Shown: positions 1-8,486, counted from the first letter of the stretch. The stretch is 64,000 nt of DNA from Inhella proteolytica (GCF_016093275.1 NZ_JAEDAK010000007.1:62001-126000), one strand, 5' to 3'. Numbers and translations are program-made. The notes: generated by a model not told the origin, from the letters alone.

Positions 1-389
1 CGGACCAACGCCTGGGCGAGCAGCAGCTGGTGTTTGCGGGTGCGCTGCCGCAGGCTCTGTCGGCCCAAGGCCTGCAGCAGCAGTTGCAGGCGGCGCTGCA
101 GCGCCCGGTGACCCTGCTGCCTGGCGACGGCCGCCCGTTGCGCCGCGTGGCCTGGTGCACCGGCGGTGCACAAGGCTATTTCGAAGCGGCGATTGCAGCG
201 GGCGTGGATGCCTTCGTCACCGGTGAAATGAGCGAGCCCCAGCTGCACCTGGCACGTGAGACCGGCGTGGCCTTCTATGCCTGTGGTCACCATGCCAGCG
301 AGCGCTACGGCGTGCAAGCCCTGGGGGCGCATCTGGCGCAACGCTTTGCGCTCGACTGGCAGTTCTGCGATCTGGACAACCCGGCATGA
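1..389 (+). CDS. Nif3-like dinuclear metal centre protein (YbgI/GTP cyclohydrolase I type 2 family), 3' part
   Basis: The gene is cut by the window edge; the reading frame is open from base 3 and ends at the TGA at 387-389, so only the last ~128 residues are visible. The segment GGAQGYFEAAIAAGVDA followed by FVTGEMSEP, and near the end GHHASERYG, match the C-terminal half of the Nif3/YbgI family. There the His and Glu of the GHH..E motif are ligands of the dinuclear metal site (family knowledge). The biological role of this family is poorly defined, so no reaction is assigned. The stop overlaps the start of pdxA by four bases (ATGA), suggesting translational coupling. Confidence 0.8.
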   Translation, partial: DQRLGEQQLVFAGALPQALSAQGLQQQLQAALQRPVTLLPGDGRPLRRVAWCTGGAQGYFEAAIAAGVDAFVTGEMSEPQLHLARETGVAFYACGHHASERYGVQALGAHLAQRFALDWQFCDLDNPA

Positions 390-1408
390 AGCCCATCCTT
401 CTGACCCAGGGCGATGGGGCCGGCATCGGCCCGGAGCTGATCGTCAAGGCCTGGGCGCAGCGTCCGCCCGGGCCGGCCACGGTGGTGGGTTCGGCGGCGG
501 TGCTGCGCCGCGCGTTGGCCCAGTGTGGTTTGCAGCGGCCCCTGGCCGTGCTGGACACGCCCGACGAGCCGGCACCACCCGGTGCGCTGGCGGTCTGGGA
601 GCCGCCCGGCCTGCCGGATTCCCTGCTGGTGGGTGAGCAAGGGCAGGTGCGCGCCGATTGCGGTCGGGCCGCGGCGCGCTGCATCGAGACCGCCGTGGCG
701 GCCATCCAAGCGGGGCAGGGCAGCGGACTGGTGACCGCCCCCATCCACAAGGAGGCCTTGCACGCCGCGGGGGTGAACTACCCCGGCCACACCGAGATGC
801 TGCAGGCCCTGGCGGGCGTGCCTGCGGTGCGCATGATGCTGGTGAACGAAGAGCTCCGCGTCGTCCTGGTGACCGTGCATGTGGCGCTGCGCGAGGCCGT
901 GAACCTCGTCACCCGTGCCTCGGTGCGCGACACGGTGCGGATGCTGGACGCCGCCCTGCGCGGCCCCTTCGACCTGGCGGCGCCGCGCATCGCGGTGGCG
1001 GGGCTGAACCCGCACGCGGGCGAGGGTGGACTGTTTGGCGACGAGGAACTGCGCGAGATCGCGCCGGCCGTGGCCGACTGCCGCGCCGTGGGAATCAATG
1101 CGCAAGGCCCTTTCGCACCGGACACCGTCTTCATGCGCGCGCGCACCGGCGAGTTTGACGCCGTGGTGGCGATGACGCACGACCAGGGCCTGATCCCTAT
1201 CAAGTACCTGGGCCTGGACGAGGGCGTGAACCTGACCCTGGGTCTGCCCTTTGTGCGCACCAGCCCGGACCACGGCACCGCCTTCGACATCGCGGGCCGC
1301 GGCCTGGCCGACCCGCGCAGCCTGCTGGCGGCGTGGCGGCTGGCCGCACGCCTGTCGGATCAGCGGGTGGCGCCCGCCTTCGCAGCCGGCAGCAAGGCCG
1401 CGAGCTGA
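386..1408 (+). CDS. pdxA: 4-hydroxythreonine-4-phosphate dehydrogenase PdxA
   Basis: The 340-residue protein is full length for PdxA, which oxidises 4-phosphohydroxy-L-threonine with NAD(P)+ in pyridoxal 5'-phosphate synthesis in the cytoplasm. Visible motifs are TQGDGAGIGPE (residues 7-17; the usual form is GDPAGIGPE), GHTEML with His135, LNPHAGE with His210, HDQGLIPIKYL with His265 and RTSPDHGTA (291-299). His165, His210 and His265 sit at the spacing of the three divalent-metal ligands of PdxA (166/211/266 in E. coli). The start is the ATG of the ATGA overlap with the upstream gene. The last 49 bases are also coding on the other strand for the convergent DUF1631 gene. Confidence 0.95.
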   Translation: MKPILLTQGDGAGIGPELIVKAWAQRPPGPATVVGSAAVLRRALAQCGLQRPLAVLDTPDEPAPPGALAVWEPPGLPDSLLVGEQGQVRADCGRAAARCIETAVAAIQAGQGSGLVTAPIHKEALHAAGVNYPGHTEMLQALAGVPAVRMMLVNEELRVVLVTVHVALREAVNLVTRASVRDTVRMLDAALRGPFDLAAPRIAVAGLNPHAGEGGLFGDEELREIAPAVADCRAVGINAQGPFAPDTVFMRARTGEFDAVVAMTHDQGLIPIKYLGLDEGVNLTLGLPFVRTSPDHGTAFDIAGRGLADPRSLLAAWRLAARLSDQRVAPAFAAGSKAAS

Positions 1409-3609
1409 TTGCGCGCGCGTGCGGTGGCGCGCTCCAGCAGGAAGGCGTTTTCCACCGTGCGCAGACGCTCGGTCTCGCAGAGCCGGCGCAGCATGCGCGC
1501 GGTCATCGTCACCGTCTTCGGGAACTGCTCGCCCTCGGTGAAGATGAAGAAGCTGCGCTGCGCGCTGATGTGGGTCAGCTTGACCTTCTTCCAGTCCGTG
1601 CCAGTGTGGATGCGGTAGGCGCAGCCCAGTTGCAAGTGGTCGAACAGGGCGGTGCCTGAGGTCGGCTCGGGTGCTTCGGCCTCAGGCAGGCCATCGATGC
1701 TGATGTCAACCGCCTGCAAGGGCGCCTCGGGCTCGGCGCCCAGGTCGATGTCGACCTGCCCGTTCCAGGCCACCTGGGCCTCGGCCACCAGGCCGACCTG
1801 GCTGGCCTCTTCGGGGGCGAAGACTTGTTCGAGATCGATGTCCAGCGCCGCCGTGGCGCGCAGGGCCTCCGCTTCGCCCGGCACCGCCAGACCGAAGGCC
1901 GCCTCGATGCGCTTGACCAGCAGGTTGTGGTCCAGCGGGGAGAGGCTCGGGGTCTTGAGCGACTCGGCATGCACGGGCAGCAGGTCGGCGAACAGCTGCT
2001 TGCGGATCGCCTCCGGGCTGCCCACCGTGTCCAGGCCAAGGTTGACGCCACGCACCAGCAGCGGCAGCTGGGCCAGGAAGTCCTTGCGCGCGGGCGAGCC
2101 GCCCTTGGGTAGCACCGAGACCGCCAGATCACGGCCCTGGCGGCGCGCCATCAGTTCCTGCGCTTCGCCCTTCGTGGAGGCCTCGACGATCACCGGCCCC
2201 CAATCGCGCGCCAGGAAGCGGCGCAGGAACTCGGGCAGCGGCAGATCGCCCAGCGCCTTCTCCAGCTGCTTCTGGTACTGCAGGCGCTGGCGCGCCAATG
2301 CTTCTTTGCGCTCCAGCAGCGCGGCGGTGTCCTGGCCTTGCGCCTGCAGGGTCTGCTGGGCCTGACCAGCGATGAAGGCGTCGAGTTGGTCGAGCTGGTT
2401 CTCGTAGGTCTTGATGCGCTCGAAGTCGCCGCCGGCGATCTCCTCGACCAGCTCGGAGACGCGCTTCAGGAAGCCCAGGCCGGGGTCGCGGCTGAAGTCC
2501 TCAAACGAGCAGGCCAATGAGGCCAGGCGGTTGACGAAGCGGCGCACCGGGTGGTTGCGCTTGGCAAAGAAGCTGGTGTCGCCCAGTGCGGCGCGCAGCA
2601 CCGGCAGCTGTAGGCGTCCGAGCAGGCGCGCCATCTGGGGCGGCACCTTGGGGTCGGCCAGGATGGCGTCGAAGAGGCTCGCCACCACGTCGATCACCAT
2701 GTGGTCGAGCGGTGTGTGAGTGGCCTGACGCAGCTCGTCACGGTGCTGGTGAATCAGATTGCCCGGCATGGCCGCCGTGGCGCTCGGATCGGCCAGCGCT
2801 GCCATGCTGACCGCCGGCGTGGCGACATGCAGGCGCCGCAGCAGGTCCATCACCATGGGTTCCACATGGCCCAGTCCGCCCTGGGCGCCGATGGGCGCCG
2901 GCGCGACAGGCTGACCGCCTGGGGCAGCGCCTTGGGCATCCGGACCTGCAGCCGGGCTGCCGGGCGGCCGTACGGCGGACTCGCTGGTGAGCGCACGCAA
3001 GTCCTGCGCCTTCAGCCCGCGCTGGCGGAACTGCACAGCCAGATCGGCGTAGCAAAGCTTCATCTGAAGCGACAGGCTGCGCGTGATTTCTTCGCTCAGG
3101 GTCTGGCGCAAATTGGCCTGGTCGGTGAGTTCGTCCACCGCATACATCAGTGCCCGGGCGACGATCTCGGGGCGCACCGGGTTGCGGTCCGGGCCCGCCT
3201 CGTCGTCGTTCAGCAGCGCACCGACGAAGGATTCGACGTCGCGCAACTCCCATTCGCAGCCATGGCCCAGCGCCTTGCCGATGCGGTCCGCCGCCACCAG
3301 GGCATCTACCGCGGAGTCATCCATCAGCGATAGCTCCCCCCAGGCGGAGGGGCGGTTGCGCACGGGCTCGCCGACCGTGCGGGCCTGCTCCCACTGCTGC
3401 TTCAGGCTGTGCTCGAAATTGCCGATGCACTGCGTGTGCTGCTGCCGCAGCAGGGCCTGCGTGAGCAGAAGCTCGTCGCGCCGCGAGGTCTTGAGGGCCG
3501 AGCCTGCCAGCTGCCCAGTGACTTCCTGCGTGCGCTCGAGCGCCTGCTCGAAAGCCTGGCTGAGGCGCTGCAGGGAGAGCTGGAGGTGGGGAGAGAGTGG
3601 GGTGGACAT
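1360..3609 (-). CDS. DUF1631 family protein
   Basis: A 749-residue predicted cytoplasmic protein of the DUF1631 family, common in beta- and gammaproteobacteria and often mislabelled thymidine phosphorylase; the function is unknown. The protein is mostly helical, with charged segments. A low-complexity Pro/Gly/Ala stretch lies near residues 215-245. A compact C-terminal domain (about 655-720, starting near LFDHLQLGCAYRIHTG) looks like a small beta-barrel of PilZ type and is followed by a basic helical tail. No catalytic motif is evident. It converges on pdxA with a 49-base coding overlap, so its 3' end is antisense to the pdxA 3' end. A GGGCGCCC hairpin at 3637-3654 separates it from mscL. Confidence 0.75.
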   Translation of the reverse strand: MSTPLSPHLQLSLQRLSQAFEQALERTQEVTGQLAGSALKTSRRDELLLTQALLRQQHTQCIGNFEHSLKQQWEQARTVGEPVRNRPSAWGELSLMDDSAVDALVAADRIGKALGHGCEWELRDVESFVGALLNDDEAGPDRNPVRPEIVARALMYAVDELTDQANLRQTLSEEITRSLSLQMKLCYADLAVQFRQRGLKAQDLRALTSESAVRPPGSPAAGPDAQGAAPGGQPVAPAPIGAQGGLGHVEPMVMDLLRRLHVATPAVSMAALADPSATAAMPGNLIHQHRDELRQATHTPLDHMVIDVVASLFDAILADPKVPPQMARLLGRLQLPVLRAALGDTSFFAKRNHPVRRFVNRLASLACSFEDFSRDPGLGFLKRVSELVEEIAGGDFERIKTYENQLDQLDAFIAGQAQQTLQAQGQDTAALLERKEALARQRLQYQKQLEKALGDLPLPEFLRRFLARDWGPVIVEASTKGEAQELMARRQGRDLAVSVLPKGGSPARKDFLAQLPLLVRGVNLGLDTVGSPEAIRKQLFADLLPVHAESLKTPSLSPLDHNLLVKRIEAAFGLAVPGEAEALRATAALDIDLEQVFAPEEASQVGLVAEAQVAWNGQVDIDLGAEPEAPLQAVDISIDGLPEAEAPEPTSGTALFDHLQLGCAYRIHTGTDWKKVKLTHISAQRSFFIFTEGEQFPKTVTMTARMLRRLCETERLRTVENAFLLERATARARNQLAALLPAAKAGATR

Positions 3610-3636
3610 GGGTTGGAGCCGCGCGAGAAAGCGAGA

Positions 3637-3654
3637 GGGCGCCCAGGGGCGCCC
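3637..3654 (-). terminator. hairpin downstream of mscL
   Basis: Perfect 8-bp inverted repeat GGGCGCCC-AG-GGGCGCCC just beyond the mscL stop on the minus strand. There is no T-tract, so this is a possible stem for termination or mRNA stabilisation rather than a classical intrinsic terminator. Confidence 0.35.
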
Positions 3655-3678
3655 ATCATGCCGGAAGAGCGGGTTGTT

Positions 3679-4098
3679 TCAGCGCTTGAGGCTGTCGCGG
3701 ATCTCGCGCAGCAGCACGATGTCTTCGGGCGTCGGGGCGGGTTCGGCCGGGGCTGCCGCGGGCGCCTCGCGCTTGATGCGATTGATCTGCTTGACCATCA
3801 GGAAGATCACGAAGGCCAAGATGATGAAATTCAGGGCCACCGTGATGAAGCTGCCATAGGCCAACACGGCACCGGCCTTCTTGGCCTCGGCCAGCGTGGC
3901 GGCCGTCTGGCCGGCCAGCGGGATGAAGTAGTTGCTGAAGTCCAGGCCGCCGAAGATCTTTGACACCACCGGCATGATGACGTCGCCCACCAGCGAGTCG
4001 ACGATCTTGCCGAAGGCGCCGCCGATGATGACGCCGACCGCTAGGTCGATCACATTGCCCTTGACGGCGAATTCCTTGAACTCGGAGAAAAAGCTCAT
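3679..4098 (-). CDS. mscL: large-conductance mechanosensitive channel MscL
   Basis: The 139-residue inner-membrane protein forms the pentameric turgor safety valve opened by membrane tension. It begins [20 protein letters not shown], the conserved amphipathic N-terminal helix. The pore helix TM1 (about 15-45, containing [12 protein letters not shown]) follows, then a periplasmic loop with FIPLAGQ, TM2 (about 80-103, [17 protein letters not shown]) and a charged C-terminal helix ending [15 protein letters not shown]. The length and all segments are normal. It stands alone, transcribed away from petABC. Confidence 0.97.
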   Translation of the reverse strand: MSFFSEFKEFAVKGNVIDLAVGVIIGGAFGKIVDSLVGDVIMPVVSKIFGGLDFSNYFIPLAGQTAATLAEAKKAGAVLAYGSFITVALNFIILAFVIFLMVKQINRIKREAPAAAPAEPAPTPEDIVLLREIRDSLKR

Positions 4099-4190
4099 GG
4101 CCTGGACCTCTTGGATGGGGAGGGGCGCATTGTGAGCATGACGGCGGGGCGGCTTGTGGCGACTTTCCCGAGGGCGCCCCCAGGAAGGCC

Positions 4191-4209
4191 TTGACCCTGC
4201 CGCTAGAAT
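4191..4209 (+). promoter_or_regulatory. promoter-like motif upstream of petABC
   Basis: TTGACC and TAGAAT are separated by seven bases and followed by a CCGCGCC tract, about 130 bases upstream of petA. TAGAAT is a good sigma-70 -10 candidate. The TTGACC lies too close to be the paired -35, so it may be an activator half-site. The same arrangement (TTGAGC-N7-TAGAAT) recurs upstream of coxB at 20383-20401. Confidence 0.35.
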
Positions 4210-4264
4210 CCGCGCCGCTTTGCGAGCGTGCTTGCCCCTTTTGCAGCATGCTCAGTGCGCCTGC

Positions 4265-4298
4265 CCCCTCGCCCGAGGGGCTCCGGACCCTCCGGAGC
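4265..4298 (+). promoter_or_regulatory. two back-to-back hairpins in the petA leader
   Basis: CCCCTC-GCCC-GAGGGG (4265-4280) is followed directly by GCTCCGGA-CCC-TCCGGAGC (4280-4298). Both stems are perfect with tight loops, and both lie between the putative -10 and the petA ribosome-binding site. They could stabilise the mRNA or act as a leader control structure. No T-tract follows. Confidence 0.4.
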
Positions 4299-4338
4299 GG
4301 CGTGCCCGAAGAATCAGAAAACCCGCCAGAGGATGCTC

Positions 4339-4929
4339 ATGAGCGATGTGGATAACAGCAAGCGCACGTGGATGATCGCCACGGGATGCGCGGGCGCAGT
4401 GGGCGGGGTGGCGGTGGCCGTCCCGTTTGTGAAGACCTTCAGCCCCTCCGAGCGCGCGCTGGCCGCCGGGGCCGCCGTCGAGGTGGACATCGGTGCCTTG
4501 AAGCCGGGCGAGAAGCTCACGGTGGAATGGCGCGGCAAGCCGGTCTGGATCGTGCGCCGCACGCCCGAACAGCTCGAGGCCCTGAAGAAGACCACGCCCC
4601 AGGTGGCCGACCCGGATTCCAAGCGCACCGCCTACCCGACGCCGGACTACGCCAAGAACGAGTACCGCTCGATCAAGCCCGAGTACTTCGTGGCCGTGGG
4701 CATCTGCTCGCACCTGGGTTGCTCGCCGTCCGACAAGTTCCAGACCGGCGCCCAGCCCTCGCTGCCCGATGACTGGAACGGCGGCTTCCTCTGCCCCTGC
4801 CACGGCTCGACCTTCGACATGGCCGGCCGCGTGTTCAAGAACAAGCCGGCGCCGGACAACCTGGAAGTGCCCCCGCACATGTACCTGTCCGACACCAAGC
4901 TGCTGATCGGCGAAGACAAGAAGGCATAA
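4339..4929 (+). CDS. petA: ubiquinol-cytochrome c reductase Rieske iron-sulfur subunit
   Basis: 196-residue Rieske protein of the bc1 complex. It takes the first electron from ubiquinol at the Qo site and passes it to cytochrome c1. Residues 7-9 (SKR) with the hydrophobic segment 11-31 form the N-terminal anchor, usually inserted by the Tat pathway in this family. The 2Fe-2S ligands are in CSHLGC (123-128) and CPCHGS (152-157), which also carry the two disulfide cysteines. I chose the ATG at 4339 because AGAGGA (4328-4333) lies five bases upstream. An in-frame ATG six bases earlier has worse spacing. It is the first gene of petABC, followed after nine bases by petB. Confidence 0.96.
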   Translation: MSDVDNSKRTWMIATGCAGAVGGVAVAVPFVKTFSPSERALAAGAAVEVDIGALKPGEKLTVEWRGKPVWIVRRTPEQLEALKKTTPQVADPDSKRTAYPTPDYAKNEYRSIKPEYFVAVGICSHLGCSPSDKFQTGAQPSLPDDWNGGFLCPCHGSTFDMAGRVFKNKPAPDNLEVPPHMYLSDTKLLIGEDKKA

Positions 4930-4938
4930 GGACCCAAC

Positions 4939-6399
4939 ATGGCCGAATTCAAGGAAGCGCCCGCGGGCGCCTCGGTGGGCGTGAAGACCATGACCTGGCT
5001 GGAGAACCGGTTCCCGACCGCGTTCGATGCCTACAAGGTCCACATGTCGGAGTACTACGCGCCGAAGAACTTCAACTGGTGGTACATCTTCGGTTCCCTG
5101 GCCCTCTTGGTGCTGGTGATCCAGATCGTCACCGGCATCTTCCTGGTGATGCACTACAAGCCCGACGCGAACCTGGCCTTCGCCTCGGTCGAGTACATCA
5201 TGCGCGACGTGCCCTGGGGCTGGCTGGTGCGTTACATGCACAGCACGGGCGCCTCGGCCTTCTTCGTCGTCGTCTACCTGCACATGTATCGCGGCCTGAT
5301 CTACGGCAGCTACCGCAAGCCACGCGAGCTGGTCTGGATCTTCGGTTGCGCGATCTTCCTGTGCCTGATGGCCGAGGCCTTCATGGGCTATCTGCTGCCC
5401 TGGGGCCAGATGAGCTACTGGGGTGCCCAGGTGATCGTCAACCTGTTCTCGGCCATTCCCTTCGTGGGGCCGGACCTGGCGCTGATGATCCGCGGTGACT
5501 TCGTCGTGTCCGACGCCACCCTGAACCGTTTCTTCAGCTTCCACGTGATCGCCGTGCCGCTGGTCCTGCTGGGCCTGGTGGTGGCGCATTTGCTGGCACT
5601 GCATGACGTGGGCTCGAACAACCCGGACGGCGTGGAAATCAAGAAGCACAAGGACGCGAACGGTCGTCCGCTGGATGGCGTGCCCTTCCACCCCTACTAC
5701 ACGGTGCACGACATCTACGCCGTGTCGCTGTTCCTGATGGTGTTTTGCGCGATCGTGTTCTTCTCGCCGGAGCTGGGTGGCTACTTCCTGGAGTTCAACA
5801 ACTTCATCCCGGCCGATCCGCTGAAGACGCCGGCGCACATCGCCCCGGTCTGGTACTTCACGCCCTTCTACTCGATGCTGCGTGCCACCACCTCGGCCTT
5901 CATGCCCTTCATGTGGCTGTTCTTCGTGCTCGTGGGCCTGATCTCGGTGCGTCGCTCCAGCCTGCCGGCCTGGTTCAAGAGCGGCTACTGGGGCCTGATG
6001 GCGGTGCTGTTCTTCCTGTTCGGCGTGCCGGCGGTGCTGGGCGGCTGGATGGGCATGGAAATTACCAACCCGCTGCTGGCCGGCTTCGACGCCAAGTTCT
6101 GGGGCGTGGTGGTGATGGGCGGCACCGTGGTGATCCTCTTCTTCCTGCCCTGGTTCGACCAGTCGCCGGTGAAGTCGATCCGCTACCGCCCGGACTGGAA
6201 CAAGTGGCTCTATGCCGTATTCGTGGTGGTCTTCCTGATCCTGGGCTATCTGGGTGTGCAGCCGCCGAGCACGGCCGGCACCATCGTGTCGCAGATCGGC
6301 ACGCTGTTCTACATGGGCTTCTTCCTGCTGATGCCCTGGTGGAGCGTCAAGGGCGAGTTCAAGACTCCGCCCGACCGCGTGACCTTCCACGCCCACTGA
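4939..6399 (+). CDS. petB: ubiquinol-cytochrome c reductase cytochrome b subunit
   Basis: 486-residue integral membrane cytochrome b carrying both b haems and the Qo and Qi quinone sites. Haem ligands are visible as His101/His115 in helix B and His202/His217 in helix D. The second pair is 15 residues apart rather than the mitochondrial 14. The Qo motif reads PVWY (303-306) in place of PEWY, a variant known from beta/gammaproteobacteria. The C-terminal region adds further hydrophobic helices (about 325-470) beyond the haem-binding core. An AAGGA sequence precedes the ATG. It sits between petA and petC in one operon. Confidence 0.97.
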   Translation: MAEFKEAPAGASVGVKTMTWLENRFPTAFDAYKVHMSEYYAPKNFNWWYIFGSLALLVLVIQIVTGIFLVMHYKPDANLAFASVEYIMRDVPWGWLVRYMHSTGASAFFVVVYLHMYRGLIYGSYRKPRELVWIFGCAIFLCLMAEAFMGYLLPWGQMSYWGAQVIVNLFSAIPFVGPDLALMIRGDFVVSDATLNRFFSFHVIAVPLVLLGLVVAHLLALHDVGSNNPDGVEIKKHKDANGRPLDGVPFHPYYTVHDIYAVSLFLMVFCAIVFFSPELGGYFLEFNNFIPADPLKTPAHIAPVWYFTPFYSMLRATTSAFMPFMWLFFVLVGLISVRRSSLPAWFKSGYWGLMAVLFFLFGVPAVLGGWMGMEITNPLLAGFDAKFWGVVVMGGTVVILFFLPWFDQSPVKSIRYRPDWNKWLYAVFVVVFLILGYLGVQPPSTAGTIVSQIGTLFYMGFFLLMPWWSVKGEFKTPPDRVTFHAH

Positions 6400-6419
6400 T
6401 CGCCCGGAGACGAACAACC

Positions 6420-7178
6420 ATGAAGAAAATCCTCGCCTCCCTGATGACTGCCCTGAGCCTGAGCGCCTTCGCTTCGGGCGGCGGCGTGGCCTGGGATCGC
6501 TTCCCGACGGAGAAGATGAGCGACATGGCGGCGCTGCAAAACGGTGCCAAGCTGTTCGCCAACTACTGCCTGAACTGCCACAGCGCGGCCTACCACCGCT
6601 TCAACCGGCTGCAAGAGATTGGCCTGACGAAGGAGCAGATCAAGGACAACCTGATGTTCACTACCGACAAGGTGGGCGAGCAGATGAAGTCCGCGATCGA
6701 TCCCAAGGAAGCCAAGGCCTGGTTTGGTGCCACGCCGCCGGATCTGACCCTGGTCGCCCGTTCGCGGGCCGATGGCGCCAAGGGCACCGGGGCCGACTAC
6801 CTCTACACCCTGTGGCGCAGCTACTACCGCGACGACACCAAGGCCACGGGCTGGGACAACCTGGTTTTCCCCTCAATCGGCATGCCCCATGTGCTTTGGG
6901 AACTGCAGGGCGAGCGCAAGCCGGTGTTCGAGGAGCGTGAAGAGCATGGCCACAAGGTCCATGTCTTCACCGGCCGTTGGGATGTGGTGAAGCCCGGTCA
7001 GATGAGCGCGCAGCAGTACGACAGCGCGGTCGGCGATCTGGTGGCCTATCTGAACTGGATGGCCGAGCCGCAGCAGAAGCAGCGCTTCAGCCTCGGCGTG
7101 GGCGTGCTGGTGTTCCTGGGCATCTTTGCCCTGTTCGCCTGGCGCCTGAATGCGGTCTATTGGAAGGATGTGAAGTAA
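6420..7178 (+). CDS. petC: cytochrome c1
   Basis: 252-residue c-type cytochrome subunit of the bc1 complex, delivering electrons to a soluble or membrane cytochrome c and then to the aa3 oxidase. A signal peptide covers residues 1-18 (ending LSAFAS). The haem-binding motif CLNCH is at 50-54. The sixth-ligand methionine is probably in SIGMPHVLWEL. A single C-terminal membrane anchor begins at FSLGVGVLVFLG and ends in a short cytoplasmic tail YWKDVK. The ATG at 6420 is preceded by GGAG. It is the last gene of the operon, with a strong terminator-like hairpin following. Confidence 0.97.
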   Translation: MKKILASLMTALSLSAFASGGGVAWDRFPTEKMSDMAALQNGAKLFANYCLNCHSAAYHRFNRLQEIGLTKEQIKDNLMFTTDKVGEQMKSAIDPKEAKAWFGATPPDLTLVARSRADGAKGTGADYLYTLWRSYYRDDTKATGWDNLVFPSIGMPHVLWELQGERKPVFEEREEHGHKVHVFTGRWDVVKPGQMSAQQYDSAVGDLVAYLNWMAEPQQKQRFSLGVGVLVFLGIFALFAWRLNAVYWKDVK

Positions 7179-7199
7179 GCCCCTGCGCCTACTTCCCGG

Positions 7200-7250
7200 C
7201 GCAGTGCGGGGCCTCGGTGAGTCCGGCCGCGCACTGCGTCTTTGTTTTTT
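7200..7250 (+). terminator. intrinsic terminator of petABC
   Basis: CGCAGTGCG (7200-7208) pairs with CGCACTGCG (7230-7238). The loop itself contains a GGCC/GGCC pairing, and the stem is followed by the T-rich run TCTTTGTTTTTT (7239-7250). It lies between petC and sspA. Confidence 0.75.
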
Positions 7251-7274
7251 GATCTGACTTCGGAGTCCAGCACC

Positions 7275-7892
7275 ATGATGGTCCTCTACTCGGGCACGAC
7301 CTGCCCTTACTCGCACCGCTGCCGCTTCGTCCTGTTCGAGAAGGGCATGGACTTCGAGATCCGCGATGTGGACCTGTTCGCCAAGCCCGAAGACATCGCG
7401 CTGATGAACCCGTACAACGACGTGCCCATCCTGGTGGAGCGTGATCTGATCCTGTACGAGAGCAACATCATCAACGAGTACATCGACGAGCGCTTCCCGC
7501 ACCCGCAGCTGATGCCCGGTGACCCGCTGGCCCGCGCCCGCGTGCGTCTGTTCCTGCTGAACTTCGAAAAGGAACTGTTCGCCTACGTGAACATCCTGGA
7601 GAACCGCAGCGGCGGCCCCAAGCCCACCGACAAGCAGCTCGAGAAGGCACGCAGCCAGATCCGCGACCGCCTGACGCAGCTGGCGCCGATCTTCCTGAAG
7701 AACAAGTTCATGCTGGGCGACGACTTCTCGATGCTCGACGTCGCCATCGCTCCGCTGCTGTGGCGCCTGGACTACTACGGCATCGACATGAGCAAGAACG
7801 CCGCGCCGCTGTTGAAGTACGCCGAGCGCATCTTCTCGCGCCCGGCCTACATCGAGGCGCTGACGCCGTCCGAGAAGGTGATGCGCCGCTGA
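7275..7892 (+). CDS. sspA: stringent starvation protein A (GST-fold)
   Basis: 205-residue glutathione-S-transferase-like protein. E. coli SspA binds RNA polymerase and is needed for phage and stress gene expression. The N-terminal thioredoxin-like half has TTCPYSHR (8-15) and NDVPILVERDLILYES, with the cis-proline VP typical of GST folds. The helical C-terminal half starts near residue 85. GGAG at 7262-7265 supports the ATG at 7275; a second ATG follows directly. The order petABC-sspAB is standard in betaproteobacteria. sspA may be partly expressed by read-through of the petC terminator, because there is little room for its own promoter. Confidence 0.93.
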   Translation: MMVLYSGTTCPYSHRCRFVLFEKGMDFEIRDVDLFAKPEDIALMNPYNDVPILVERDLILYESNIINEYIDERFPHPQLMPGDPLARARVRLFLLNFEKELFAYVNILENRSGGPKPTDKQLEKARSQIRDRLTQLAPIFLKNKFMLGDDFSMLDVAIAPLLWRLDYYGIDMSKNAAPLLKYAERIFSRPAYIEALTPSEKVMRR

Positions 7893-7902
7893 TCGGCCGA
7901 CG

Positions 7903-8382
7903 ATGCAAGCGACGCCCGACGATCTGCCCTCGACCCGGCCCTATCTGATCCGCGCGCTGCACGAGTGGTGCTGCGACAACGGCTTCACGCCCTACCTGGC
8001 CGTGCAGCTGGGTGCTGGCGTGCGCGTGCCCATGGAGTTCGTGCGCGACGGGCAGATCACACTGAACGTCGGTCTGGAGGCCACGCAAGGCCTGCAAATC
8101 GGCAATGAGTGGATCGAGTTCAAGGCCCGCTTCGGCGGCGTGGCGCGCGAGGTGCAGGTGCCCGTGGGTCAGGTGCTGGCGATCTACGCCCGCGAAAACG
8201 GCCAGGGCATGGCCTTTCCGGCGCCAGAGGCCTCCGCGGAGGCCGCCCAGGAACCCGAAGCACCGGCGCTGCGTCTGGCGCCTCAGCCTGGCAAAGGCGC
8301 CGACAAGAGCGCCGAGAAATGCGGTGACAATCCGCCGCCCGAGGATCCGGGGCCGCGCCCGACCCTGAAACGGGTCAAGTAA
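7903..8382 (+). CDS. sspB: ClpXP protease specificity-enhancing factor SspB
   Basis: 159-residue adaptor that delivers ssrA-tagged peptides to the ClpXP protease. The folded domain covers about residues 1-108, beginning [14 protein letters not shown] with the conserved [11 protein letters not shown] strand region. After it comes an Ala/Pro/Glu-rich flexible linker. The basic C-terminus PTLKRVK is the short ClpX-binding tail expected of SspB. It lies ten bases after sspA and is presumably co-transcribed. A hairpin without a T-tract (8390-8408) follows. Confidence 0.93.
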   Translation: MQATPDDLPSTRPYLIRALHEWCCDNGFTPYLAVQLGAGVRVPMEFVRDGQITLNVGLEATQGLQIGNEWIEFKARFGGVAREVQVPVGQVLAIYARENGQGMAFPAPEASAEAAQEPEAPALRLAPQPGKGADKSAEKCGDNPPPEDPGPRPTLKRVK

Positions 8383-8389
8383 GCGCACC

Positions 8390-8408
8390 AGGCCTGCCGC
8401 GCAGGCCT
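8390..8408 (+). terminator. hairpin between sspB and tRNA-Thr
   Basis: AGGCCTGC-CGC-GCAGGCCT is a perfect 8-bp stem eight bases after the sspB stop and just before the tRNA. No T-run follows, so termination is uncertain. It could also be a processing site. Confidence 0.4.
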
Positions 8409-8410
8409 CA

Positions 8411-8486
8411 GCCGGCTTAGCTCAGTTGGTAGAGCACCCGCCTTGTAAGCGGAAGGTCGTCCGTTCGATTCGGACAGCCGGCACCA
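8411..8486 (+). tRNA. tRNA-Thr(TGT)
   Basis: A 76-base cloverleaf can be folded. The acceptor GCCGGCT pairs with AGCCGGC, the D-stem is GCTC/GAGC, the anticodon loop is CTTGTAA with anticodon TGT, and the T-arm is GTCCG-TTCGATT-CGGAC. The 3' CCA is encoded. The 27-43 position of the anticodon stem is a C-A mismatch. The convergent dciA gene ends three bases beyond it. Confidence 0.96.

Noticed and set aside
4252-6417. 721-codon minus-strand open frame over petA/petB
   Set aside because: Antisense shadow in G+C-rich DNA: His/Gln/Arg-rich composition, no family match, and it mirrors well-supported petA and petB.
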